64,000 bases of DNA from Acidimicrobiia bacterium. Its GTDB lineage: Bacteria; Actinomycetota; Acidimicrobiia; Spongiisociales; ZC4RG35. Both the position numbers and the translations under genes were made by a program. Where the stretch lies: contig BPGJ01000013.1 in the NCBI GenBank assembly GCA_026002975.1, forward strand, positions 1 through 64,000. Reading direction: 5' to 3'. The notes under the pieces were generated by a model. The model did no database searches, was not told the DNA's origin, and saw nothing but the letters and a program-made list of their open reading frames with translations. Below are positions 29,973-38,262 of the stretch, piece after piece (position 1 is the first letter of the stretch; the number at the start of each line of letters is the position of its first letter).

Positions 29973-30853
29973 GGGTGCTGATCACGGGATCCACCGGGCT
30001 CCTGGGGACCGCCCTGGCCGCGCGGCTCGAGGAGAGGGGAGACGAAGCGGTGGGGTTGCGTCGCGGCCCGGATCGGAATCGGATCGGATGGGATCCGGCT
30101 TCGGGCTGGATCCACCCGGCGGCGCTGGAGGGGTACGACGCGGTGGTGCATCTGGCCGGCAAGCCGATCTCCCCGCCCTTCACGGCCCGGCGCATGGAAG
30201 CGATACGCGCGTCGAGGGTCGAGGGGACCCGATTGATAGCGGCCGAGGTGGTCCGGCACCGGCCCAGGGTCTTCGTGTCGGCTTCAGCGATCGGGTACTA
30301 CGGGAACCGGGGGGACGAGATCCTCACCGAGCAGGCCCCGCCCGGAACGGGCTTCCTGGCCGACGTGTGCCGGGCCTGGGAGGAGGCCACCAGCCCGGCT
30401 CGGGACGCCGGCGTCAGGACGGTCATGATCAGGACCGGGTTGGTGTTGGCCAACGAAGGGGGCCTGTTCCCCCGCATCACGCTTCCCTTCAAACTCGGAC
30501 TTGGGGGACCCGTCGGGCCCGGCACCCAGTGGTGGAGTTGGATAACGCTGGTCGACCACGTTGCCGCCACTCTGCGGTGCATCGACGATCCCGACCTGGA
30601 GGGGCCGGTCAACCTGACCGCCCCCGAACCGACCCGCAACCGTGACTTCGCCCGGGAGCTCGGCCGTCGGCTGAGGAGGCCCGCCCGTGTCCGGGTTCCG
30701 GCCTGGGCGCTCCGGTTGGCGTTGGGTAGGGCCGCCGACGAACTCGTCCTCGCCAGCCAGCGGGTCCTCCCCGCGCGGCTCCAGCAGGCCGGGTTCCGAT
30801 TCTCCCACCCCGACCTGGAATCGGCGTTGAGTTGGCTCATAGGAGACCGATGA
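29969..30853 (+). CDS. TIGR01777-family (SDR39U1/YfcH-like) NAD-dependent epimerase
   Basis: Short-chain dehydrogenase of 294 residues: GxxGxxG in MRVLITGSTGLLGTALA, VVHLAGKPI, the SASAIGYYGNRGDE motif with active-site tyrosine, and a C-terminal DUF1731-like helix region (PAWALRLALGRAADELVLASQRVLP). Reaction unknown. ATG 29969 overlaps the nuclease stop and also has TACTGT seven bases upstream within the nuclease gene, so it may have an internal promoter. Confidence 0.9.
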   Translation: MRVLITGSTGLLGTALAARLEERGDEAVGLRRGPDRNRIGWDPASGWIHPAALEGYDAVVHLAGKPISPPFTARRMEAIRASRVEGTRLIAAEVVRHRPRVFVSASAIGYYGNRGDEILTEQAPPGTGFLADVCRAWEEATSPARDAGVRTVMIRTGLVLANEGGLFPRITLPFKLGLGGPVGPGTQWWSWITLVDHVAATLRCIDDPDLEGPVNLTAPEPTRNRDFARELGRRLRRPARVRVPAWALRLALGRAADELVLASQRVLPARLQQAGFRFSHPDLESALSWLIGDR

Positions 30854-31977
30854 ATCCGGCGAGCACCGCGACAGCCAGCCGTCTGAGGGCGACACTGGGA
30901 CTCTTGGCTGCCGAGCTCGAGCAGCTCCGATTGAGGCTGGCCCCGGAGGAAGCTGTCGGCTTGCGGGACAGGGCCCTCGACGACATCCGGGCGCATCTCC
31001 TCCCCCGACTGGACGATCCCGACCTGCCCCTGGTCGTCGCGCTGGTGGGGCCGACCGGGGCTGGGAAGTCGACCCTGCTCAACTCGCTGGCGGGCCACCG
31101 GGTATCGGCCGCGTCGGTGATCCGGCCCACCACCGACCGACCCGTCGTTTGGTCGTCGAAGGAGGTGCGGGACCTGGGGGAGTGGGTTCCCTCCGACGTT
31201 CCGCTCGCTGAGCACCTGGCGGTGGTCGACACTCCCGACATCGACTCGGTGGTCACCCGACACCGGGCCGCGGCTCGTCGGGTCCTGACCCGAGCCGACG
31301 TCGCCATCTACGTCACCACCCCACTCCGCTATGCAGACGCAGCCAGCCGGGAACTGCTCGAGTGGGCGGCTAGGCGGCTCCCGGTGCTGGTGGTCGTCAA
31401 CCGGGTCCGGAAGGACACGGTGGGGGCCCCCATCGAGGTGGGTCGGGCTGCCCGATCGTTGGGAGGTCGCCCCCTGACCGTCCTGGAGCAGCACCCCGTC
31501 GAACCCGGGCGTCTGCATCCCGAAGGGGTGGCTCACCTCCAGGACGCCCTCGCCGACCTCGCAGCCCGGAGAGACGAGATCCGTTCGAGGGCGATGGCGG
31601 GCACCGCCCGCGAGGTCGTCGCCGCGGCGGACGAGATCGGGGATTTCGTCGACCAGGAGAGCCAACACCTGGACAGGCTCCTCGGTCTCGCCGACGCGGC
31701 CTTCCGGCGTCGCGCCGCCAGGTGGCTCAACCCGGACCACACATCGTGGAGTTCACTGCGAGCGGTGGAAGACACCCGCAGGATGTGGAGTGCCGATCCG
31801 ATCGGGCGCCGACTCCTGGACGTCGTCCCCGACCCGGACGGCGACTTCGAAGCCGTGCGAGCCGCCCTCCGGGAGCGCCTGCTGCGGCTGGCCGACCCCC
31901 CGTCGGTGGCGGACACGCTCAGGGTGCGGGCCAGGTCGGTCCTATCCGATCTCGACCAGCATGCCGGATCTGCGTGA
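30850..31977 (+). CDS. Dynamin-like/Era-like GTPase A of an actinobacterial GTPase pair
   Basis: 375 residues. The G domain has P-loop GPTGAGKSTLLN, switch I threonines in RPTTDRP, DTPDIDSV (G3) and VVVNRVRKDT as a degenerate G4 (NRVRKD in place of NKxD). The remaining part is helical with no membrane segment. It pairs with the next gene, which has a related G domain plus a membrane hairpin, like the adjacent GTPase pairs of other Actinomycetota. A role in membrane remodelling is inferred from that family. ATG 30850 overlaps the epimerase stop; it overlaps the second GTPase by 17 bases. Confidence 0.85.
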   Translation: MNPASTATASRLRATLGLLAAELEQLRLRLAPEEAVGLRDRALDDIRAHLLPRLDDPDLPLVVALVGPTGAGKSTLLNSLAGHRVSAASVIRPTTDRPVVWSSKEVRDLGEWVPSDVPLAEHLAVVDTPDIDSVVTRHRAAARRVLTRADVAIYVTTPLRYADAASRELLEWAARRLPVLVVVNRVRKDTVGAPIEVGRAARSLGGRPLTVLEQHPVEPGRLHPEGVAHLQDALADLAARRDEIRSRAMAGTAREVVAAADEIGDFVDQESQHLDRLLGLADAAFRRRAARWLNPDHTSWSSLRAVEDTRRMWSADPIGRRLLDVVPDPDGDFEAVRAALRERLLRLADPPSVADTLRVRARSVLSDLDQHAGSA

Positions 31978-33235
31978 GCTGATCGACGCCTACGATCGGG
32001 CGGTCGCCTCCCTGACCGATGTGGCCCCGGAAGAGCTGATCGAGGACGCTCTCCGGGTGGGGCGCTCGGTCAGGTCCCGTCGAGCTTTCCACCCGGGACC
32101 GGTGCTGGTCGGAGTTCTGGGAGGAACCGGGTCGGGCAAGTCGAGCCTGGTCAACGCCCTGGTCGGACGGGCGGTCGCGCCGGTGGGTCCTCGACGTCCC
32201 ACCACCACCGAGCCGCTGGCCGTGGTTCCGGAAGGGTCGGCGCTCGGGCGCCTCCTCGACGAGTTGGGGGTGACCCGCCAGGTCGAGGACCCGCACCTGG
32301 ATGTCGGTCTCGTCGACCTGCCCGACGTCGACTCGATCCAACGTTCCCATCGGGAGCTGGTCGAGCGGCTGGCGCCCCACCTCGATCGGCTCGTCTGGGT
32401 GGTCGACCCCGAGAAGTACAAGGACGAAGCGGTCTGGGTCCTCCTCCGGCGGTTCGCCCACATCCCGTCGATCACGGTCCTCAACCAGACGGATCGGCTC
32501 GGGGAGCAGGAGCTGCAGACGCTGCTGGGCGACCTGACCGCGGCCCTGGAGTCCGAGGGCATCGAAACAGAGGTGTTGCCGGTGGCGGCCGACCCGGCAT
32601 TCGGCCCTCCCATCGGCGTCGAGAGGCTGTCGACCCTGGTGGCCTCGTGGGTGGAGGAGAGAGAAGCCGTCGTGGCCAAACTGGTCGACGACCTCGACCG
32701 GGCTCTCGGCAGGGTGGTGGAGGAGGTTCCTCTCGGGCCGACCGATTTCGAGGACCGCTGGAGGAGCCTCCTGGCGGCGGTGACGGAAGGGTCACCACCG
32801 CTCCCCACCGTCGCCCAGCTGGTGGAGGACATCGCTCCCCTGGTAGACCCGAAGACCGCAGACCGGATGTGGGAGGTGGTGGAGACGATGCAAGGCTATC
32901 CGGGGGTGCCTCCAACCCGCCCGGACCCTTCCCGGGTTGGGGCAGCCACCTTGGCCGGCGCTCTGCTGGGTGGCAGCCTGATCCCGGTCGCCGGCTGGTG
33001 GGCAGCCGCGGCCGGCGGTGTGGCGCTGGCCGCCGGAGGGATCGCCGGCCTCCTGTTGGTTCGTCGCCGGAGGGAACGGGCGGCTGAGAGCGCCTCCCTG
33101 GCGAGACGTCTGGACCGCGAGGTGGGTCGAGCCCTCCGTTCGATCCTCCGGGAAAGAGCCCGGGCTGCGGCCGCCTACGGCGAGTTCAGGATGCGGGTCT
33201 CCGGGATGCGAGGCGATAAGGTGCTAGGGACGTCC
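31961..33235 (+). CDS. Dynamin-like GTPase B with membrane hairpin; reads in frame into MscS
   Basis: About 425 residues before the MscS part. G domain: GGTGSGKSSLVNALVG, RRPTTTEP, LVDLPDVDSIQRSH, WVVDPEKYKDEAVWVLLRRF and LNQTDRL (G4). Later comes a glycine-rich hydrophobic hairpin, GAALLGGSLIP-like then AGGVALAAGGIAGLLLVRRRRER, that should insert in the inner membrane. There is no stop between this gene and the MscS sequence, so the track shows one long ORF. A lost or inserted base could have removed the stop: TAG at 33225-33227 is in the frame reached after one extra base, the error seen elsewhere here. I therefore end the gene before the MscS ATG, with doubt. Confidence 0.8.
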
Positions 33236-34096
33236 ATGATCGAAGAGTTCATCGCTGCGAACTCCGCCCGGATCGTCCAGACCCTCCTCGTCGTCGGGGT
33301 CCTCTGGCTCGGATACCTGGCGGTGGCACGGTTCGGACACCGCCTGGTGCTGCGGGTCACGTCGATCGCGGGGGAGGAGACCACCCGGGGTGAGACCCTG
33401 TGGGCGATGCTGCGTCGCATCCTCATCGTGGTTCTCCTCGTGACCCTGGTGCTGATGGTTCTGTCGGTGTGGGGGGTCTCCACCGCTCCGCTGATCGCGG
33501 TCGGGTCTGCGGTGGGGGTGGCTCTGGGATTCGGTGCGCAGAGCCTGGTCAAGGACGTCATCGCGGGTTTCTTCATCCTGGCCGAAGACCAGTACCGGAT
33601 CGGCGACGTGGTCAGGATCGGGGGGGTTGCGGGAGTGGTCGAGGACATTCGGCCACGGGTGACGGTGCTCAGGGACCTCGACGGGAACGTCCACTATGTA
33701 CCCAACGGCCACATCGACGTCGCCTCCAACCTCACCCAGCTGTACGCCCAGGTGGTCATCGACGTGGGGGTGGCATACAAAGAGGACGTCGATCAGGCGC
33801 TAGCGGTGTTGGCCGACGAGCTGGCCGGGTTGGCTTCCGATCCCGAATGGGCCGAGCTGATCATCGAGGCTCCCGAGGTGCTGGGGGTGGATCAGCTCGC
33901 CGATTCGGCGGTGGTCCTCAGGGCGGTGATCAAGGTGCGGGCCGGCGACCGGTGGAGGGTGAAGAGGGAGGCGCTGCGGAGGGTCAAGAAGCGGTTCGAC
34001 GCAGAGGGAATCGAGATCCCGTTCCCGCACCTGACCGTCTACCGGGGAGACGCGGGAACGGCCGGTACCACCACGGGGAGGGACGAGGGACGGTAG
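33236..34096 (+). CDS. MscS-family mechanosensitive channel
   Basis: 286 residues from ATG 33236, the length of the classic small MscS. Three membrane segments (IVQTLLVVGVLWLGYLAVARF; RRILIVVLLVTLVLMVLSVWGV; a glycine/alanine-rich pore helix APLIAVGSAVGVALGFGAQSLVKDVIAGFF) are followed by the beta domain (EDQYRIGDVVRIGGVAGVVEDI, YVPNGHI) and the C-terminal alpha/beta domain. It would open under membrane tension and release solutes. The reading frame is continuous with GTPase B, so either a true GTPase-channel fusion or a lost stop exists. It overlaps the convergent lipid-kinase gene by 58 bases. Confidence 0.9.
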   Translation: MIEEFIAANSARIVQTLLVVGVLWLGYLAVARFGHRLVLRVTSIAGEETTRGETLWAMLRRILIVVLLVTLVLMVLSVWGVSTAPLIAVGSAVGVALGFGAQSLVKDVIAGFFILAEDQYRIGDVVRIGGVAGVVEDIRPRVTVLRDLDGNVHYVPNGHIDVASNLTQLYAQVVIDVGVAYKEDVDQALAVLADELAGLASDPEWAELIIEAPEVLGVDQLADSAVVLRAVIKVRAGDRWRVKREALRRVKKRFDAEGIEIPFPHLTVYRGDAGTAGTTTGRDEGR

Positions 34097-34974
34097 GCGG
34101 CGTCGAGCCGGGTCGCCTCGCCCAGGATCTCTCCGTCGGCCTGGACCGGAGTGGGTCGGGGGGCCTCGAAGCTCAACGATTCCACTCCTCGGACCACCTC
34201 GAAACCGGGCAGGCGTTCGAACCCGCCACCGAAGGCCGCTCGGGCCACCCCGAAGATCCGTCTCAGAGGCAGACGCGACACGACAAGAACCGTCATCGGA
34301 TCAGGAGCGACACGATCGATCTTGATGGGAACCCGACCGAAGAAGGTGTAGACGGGATGGATCTGCGCCATGAAACCGACCGCAGCCAGGGCACGGCCCG
34401 CCACCTGCACGGTGGCGCGGGGTCGGCGTCTGCGAAGGTCGCTCCACACGGTGGCAGCCGCCGTGCGGGCGTAGTGGAGCCCCCCGAACCGGTACTTGCG
34501 ATAGGGCTCCGTCTCGGCCCGCTCGACGACCAGGGCGTCGGCTCCGGCACCCAGGGCGAACAGCGCATGGCGCACCGCGGTGCCCCGCTCGGTTCGCATC
34601 TGCACTTCGAGGGAGGGCACCATGTTCACCTGGTTGGTCTCGACCAGCAGCCTGGAGGCCTGTGCGGGACGCCGGGGGATGCCCAGCAGGCGGGCCAGCA
34701 CGTTGGTCGTCCCGACCGGCACGATTCCCAGAGGCACGGTCGAAGAGACCAGGCCCTGGGCTACGTGATGGACCACCCCGTCTCCTCCCATCGCCACCAC
34801 CAGTCCGGCGCCGCCCATGACCGCCTCGGTGGCGGCAGCCTGGGCCTCGACCGGACTGGTGGGCCATCGGGTCTCGACCCGATAACGGGAGGACAGAATC
34901 CCCACCACCTTTCGATGCATCCCACCGGTGAACTGGGATGCCGCCGGATTGGCTACGAGAACCGCCACCTCCAC
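34039..34974 (-). CDS. Diacylglycerol/lipid kinase family protein (DagK/YegS-like)
   Basis: 311 residues: N-terminal VAVLVANPAAS, nucleotide-binding VVAMGGDGVVHHVAQGLV and PLGIVPVGTTNVLARLLGIP, then the C-terminal beta-sandwich ending in VQADGEILGEA. It would phosphorylate diacylglycerol or a related lipid at the inner membrane. The track's ATG 35103 lies inside the divergent gene; GTG 34974 is preferred because TAGCCT lies seven bases upstream, and the family usually begins right at the VLVANP strand. Confidence 0.9.
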   Translation of the reverse strand: MEVAVLVANPAASQFTGGMHRKVVGILSSRYRVETRWPTSPVEAQAAATEAVMGGAGLVVAMGGDGVVHHVAQGLVSSTVPLGIVPVGTTNVLARLLGIPRRPAQASRLLVETNQVNMVPSLEVQMRTERGTAVRHALFALGAGADALVVERAETEPYRKYRFGGLHYARTAAATVWSDLRRRRPRATVQVAGRALAAVGFMAQIHPVYTFFGRVPIKIDRVAPDPMTVLVVSRLPLRRIFGVARAAFGGGFERLPGFEVVRGVESLSFEAPRPTPVQADGEILGEATRLDAAYRPSSLPVVVPAVPASPR

Positions 34975-34981
34975 CCGCAGG

Positions 34982-34991
34982 AGGCTAGCTT
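34982..34991. promoter_or_regulatory. Overlapping divergent -10 elements sharing a CTAG core
   Basis: In AGGCTAGCTT the plus strand gives TAGCTT (34986-34991), eight bases before GTG 35000. The minus strand gives TAGCCT (34982-34987), seven bases before GTG 34974. The two hexamers share two base pairs, so RNA polymerase cannot open both at once and transcription of the lipid kinase and the 35000 gene should be mutually exclusive at any moment. Confidence 0.6.
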
Positions 34992-34999
34992 GAGGGCCC

Positions 35000-35974
35000 G
35001 TGACGGCTGGTGACCCCGACAACGGAGCGCCCCGGCGAGAGGTCCTGAGGGACGACAACACCCCGTTGTTCTCCCTTCCCGCCGGCGAAGGGTCGGGAGC
35101 CATGCTCGCCGCCGCAGCGGGAGACGTCGCCGGCGGAGCCGATCCGAGGGCCTATTCCTGGGTCACCCAAACCGCGACGGTCGTCGCCTACCACCTGCTC
35201 GAGAACGACGGGGTCGACCCGGAGGCGCTGGTGGAGGAGTGGCAGCTCGTCGACCACACCGAGTCGGGGATCCGCTGTTACCGGGCCGAGTCGAAGGACT
35301 TCCGACGGTTCCTCGACTCGGGCAGGCCGGTGGACACCCCGTCCTCGGAGCCCGCCTCTCGGATCGGTCCGGTCGGGGTGTGGTTCCGCAGACGGCCCGA
35401 CCGGCTGGTGGAGGCCGCCATCGAACTGACTCGGATCACCCACTCGGATCCTTCCACCATCGTGGTGACCGCCGCCACCGCCGGCGCGGTCGCGGCGGCT
35501 TGCTTCGCCCAGATCGGACGGGATCTCGTCTACGCGGCCGTGGAGACCGGTCGCCAGGCCCTGCAGGCCCTGGGCGACTCCCAGCCGGCGGAGGGATGGT
35601 TGGATCTGCTCGAGGAGGCGGCGGGGCTGGTGCTGGAGCCGCCCCGGGAGACGATCGTACGGGTCGGCGGGCCGGAGGGCCCGGTGGGTCTCAGGGGTGC
35701 CCTCGCCGGGATCGTCCTCGCCTCCGCCCCGCTGGTCGAACCGGTGAAGGCGATCGAAGCCGGCGCGATGGCGGGAGGTTCCGAGGTGGGAGCCGTGGTG
35801 GGCTCGATAGTCGGTGCCCGGGTGGGGCTCAGACGTTGGCCTTGGCCCGTCGCCAACGACACCTGGTTCGCCGAGATCGGGCGCCGGATGGTGGACGGGT
35901 CACGGGAGACCCGGGACCTGCCGATTCCCTTCGCGGTCGAGGAACGGATGACGGTGGAGCTCAACCGCCGTTAG
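35000..35974 (+). CDS. ADP-ribosylglycohydrolase-fold protein lacking the metal-binding residues
   Basis: 324 residues with the ARH/DraG layout: GAMLAAAAGDVAG at the start, SRIGPVGVWFRRRPDRLVEAAIELTRITHSDPSTIVVTAATAGAVAAA in the middle and a late glycine/alanine helix. The expected DDT near the N-terminus is replaced by WVTQTAT, and the late GGDTDT-type motif by GGSEVGAVVG, so both magnesium sites look lost. It is probably a non-catalytic relative that binds a nucleotide or protein. GTG 35000 is set by the -10 hexamer. It overlaps the convergent transporter gene by 14 bases. Confidence 0.7.
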   Translation: MTAGDPDNGAPRREVLRDDNTPLFSLPAGEGSGAMLAAAAGDVAGGADPRAYSWVTQTATVVAYHLLENDGVDPEALVEEWQLVDHTESGIRCYRAESKDFRRFLDSGRPVDTPSSEPASRIGPVGVWFRRRPDRLVEAAIELTRITHSDPSTIVVTAATAGAVAAACFAQIGRDLVYAAVETGRQALQALGDSQPAEGWLDLLEEAAGLVLEPPRETIVRVGGPEGPVGLRGALAGIVLASAPLVEPVKAIEAGAMAGGSEVGAVVGSIVGARVGLRRWPWPVANDTWFAEIGRRMVDGSRETRDLPIPFAVEERMTVELNRR

Positions 35975-37187
35975 CGGTCGCGATCCGTTCCACGGTGCCG
36001 ATCACCCACCATCCGGCAGCCACCAGAAGGCCCAGCGTTCCCAGGGCTGTCGGCCTGCCCCAGCCGAGCAGGTCGACGACGGCCGCCCACACCAGGGGGC
36101 CGGTCACGGTGGCGAACCGTCCCACCGTGGCGTACAGACCGTAGAACTCCCCCAGCCGTTCCGGTGGTGACAGCTCGACCATCATCACCCGGTCCGACGT
36201 CCAGGTCGCCCCCAGGGCGAAACCCCCCATCGGGCCGATCGCCCAGGCCAACAGCTCGACGTCGAGCCAGGCTGCAGCCACCCCGAAACCTATCGCCACG
36301 ATCCACATGACCAGGGCGGCGCGAAGGACGGTGGAAGCCCCGAACCGGGTGACCAGGCGTCCGCCGCCGACACCGCCCAACACGGCTCCCCCGATCGCCA
36401 TCGCGAGCAGATCGGCCGAGCTCCTCCGGTCGAAACCCAGCTCCTCCAAGGCGTAGATGGCGAGGAATCCTCCGATCAGGGTGTTGATCGCGTCGGTGTA
36501 GAGCAACCTGCCCAGCAGGAACCGGAACACCGGTGGGTGGGACCGGGCCCGCCGCCAGGAACGGACCAGATCCACCAGGACCGACCCGAGTCGGGGTGGG
36601 GGTCCCGAGGGCCGGGGCCGGGGCCGCTCTTCGATCCACAGGAAGGCGGGGAGGCTGAACAGCAGGAAGGCGGCGGCGAGGGTGCGGAAGGTGGCGGTGT
36701 GGGTCCATCCCGCGACATCGAGGGTGACCCATCCGATCCCAACCCCCAGGAACGAACCCAGGTACCCGACCCCCACCCCCCAGCCCGATACCCGACCGCG
36801 GGTGTGAGGGGTGCTGACGTCTCCCAGCAGGGCGTCGTACACCACCGAGCCGATGTTGACCGCGGCCACCGCCGCCCCGAGGAGGAGGAAGGTCAGCCAG
36901 GTGGGTCCGGCCGCCAGCCAGGCGGTAGCGGCGACCGCCACCAGGGTGGTGAACATCAAGGTGGGCAGACGGCGACCCGAGTGGTCCGTCCGCGCCCCCA
37001 CCCAGGGGGCGGCCACGATGACGACGGCTCCGGCGAACGCCTGGGTGACGGCCAGGGCGGTGTCGGGCAGGCCTTGGCGGGTCATCCAGTCGGGTAGGTA
37101 GAGGCCGACCACCCCGAGCGCGAACACGGTGTTGGCCAGGTCGTAGATCACCCACGAGACCACCGACCGCCTGGCGGGTGGTTGCAA
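35961..37187 (-). CDS. Major facilitator superfamily transporter, UMF1/Atg22-like
   Basis: About 408 residues with twelve hydrophobic segments and the family opening SWVIYDLANTVFALGVVGLYLPDW; the loop TDHSGRRLPT is the MFS motif A after the second helix. Substrate unknown. The TTG at 37187 follows the upstream dehydrogenase stop by one base (TGAGTTG). A GTG about nine codons later, just before SWVIYDL, is an alternative start. It is the last gene of the minus-strand run from 39434. Confidence 0.87.
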   Translation of the reverse strand: MQPPARRSVVSWVIYDLANTVFALGVVGLYLPDWMTRQGLPDTALAVTQAFAGAVVIVAAPWVGARTDHSGRRLPTLMFTTLVAVAATAWLAAGPTWLTFLLLGAAVAAVNIGSVVYDALLGDVSTPHTRGRVSGWGVGVGYLGSFLGVGIGWVTLDVAGWTHTATFRTLAAAFLLFSLPAFLWIEERPRPRPSGPPPRLGSVLVDLVRSWRRARSHPPVFRFLLGRLLYTDAINTLIGGFLAIYALEELGFDRRSSADLLAMAIGGAVLGGVGGGRLVTRFGASTVLRAALVMWIVAIGFGVAAAWLDVELLAWAIGPMGGFALGATWTSDRVMMVELSPPERLGEFYGLYATVGRFATVTGPLVWAAVVDLLGWGRPTALGTLGLLVAAGWWVIGTVERIATANGG

Positions 37188-37188
37188 C

Positions 37189-38262
37189 TCAGAAGGTGAC
37201 GGCGACGCTGATCAGCTCCTCGTGTCCCAGCATCCCCGCGGTGGCCTGGATCGCCCGGTTGGCTTCGTCGAGCGGGAACTGGTGGCTCACCAGGTCGTCC
37301 AGCCGAGGGTCGCATTCGAGCTGCCTGCACGCCCAGTCGTACGCCTCCGACGTGGCTCCCAGAGCGCCGATGACGCTGAGCTGTTTGCCGACGATGACGT
37401 CGCTCCAGAACTGGAGGAGGGGACGGCCCCCCTTGGTCGAGGCGAGGATCACCCGGCCTCCCGGTCGCACCAGGTCGAGAGCGGTATGTATGGCCTCCGG
37501 GTCGTCGGAGGTTACGTCGACCACGACGTCGGGCCGGCGGCCGAGCTCGTCGGCCACCTCCCGGCCAACGTCACGGGTGGTCACGTCGACGGTCAGATGG
37601 GCGCCCAGACGAGCCGCCAGGTCGAGCCGATCCCGATCCACGTCGAGGCCCGTGATGCCGATCCAGCCGGCGCCGGCCGCTTGAGCCGCCAGCAGGCAGG
37701 CGAGGCCCCGTGGGCCGGGTCCGAGGATGAGTACCGACTCGCCCGGCTGGAGTTTGGGAAGCTGGACAGCCCAGGTGTATCCGCTGGCCAGAGGATGGAC
37801 GAAGGTGGCCACCTCGGCGGGGACGTCGTCGGTTACCGGATGGAGGCGAGCACGGGGATCGATGTAGAGGAGCTCGGCGAGCCCTCCCCACAGTCCTGGT
37901 GGCTCCGTCGAGGGCAAGGCTCCATAGGCGTTGAAGGGACGGCGGAGGGTGCAAGTGTGGAGGCGGGAACGGCACGAGCTGCACCGGCCACACCGGATGA
38001 CCGGTTCGACCACCACCCTGGTTCCCACCTCGTAAGGCAACGACAGGTCGGCCAGGTCGGCGACCCGGCCCACTACCTGCTGGCCCGGGATGAGGGGATA
38101 CACCAGGTCGGGGCGGTCTCCTCGCCACGCCTGGACCTCGGCGCCGGACAGCCCCGTGGCCTCCACCGCCAGCCAGCCGCCGGAGGTGACCGACCGGGCC
38201 GGAAGAGTGGTGGCCGATAGTCGGCGGGGCTCCACCAGGACCATCGCCTTGACGTCCTTCAC
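37189..38262 (-). CDS. Zinc-type alcohol dehydrogenase (MDR) with catalytic-zinc ligands missing
   Basis: 357 residues of the medium-chain dehydrogenase family. The structural-zinc lobe is intact (RCGRCSSCRSRLHTC) and the nucleotide fold has ILGPGPRGLACLLAAQAAG. The catalytic-zinc positions are altered: TGLSGAEVQ in place of the usual GICGSD-type Cys, and IPGQQVVGRV in place of GHE. It may use another mechanism or a different fold of the active site. GTG 38262 overlaps the stop of the upstream aminotransferase (GTGA); the track's 38751 start is a shadow. Substrate unknown. Confidence 0.85.
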   Translation of the reverse strand: MKDVKAMVLVEPRRLSATTLPARSVTSGGWLAVEATGLSGAEVQAWRGDRPDLVYPLIPGQQVVGRVADLADLSLPYEVGTRVVVEPVIRCGRCSSCRSRLHTCTLRRPFNAYGALPSTEPPGLWGGLAELLYIDPRARLHPVTDDVPAEVATFVHPLASGYTWAVQLPKLQPGESVLILGPGPRGLACLLAAQAAGAGWIGITGLDVDRDRLDLAARLGAHLTVDVTTRDVGREVADELGRRPDVVVDVTSDDPEAIHTALDLVRPGGRVILASTKGGRPLLQFWSDVIVGKQLSVIGALGATSEAYDWACRQLECDPRLDDLVSHQFPLDEANRAIQATAGMLGHEELISVAVTF

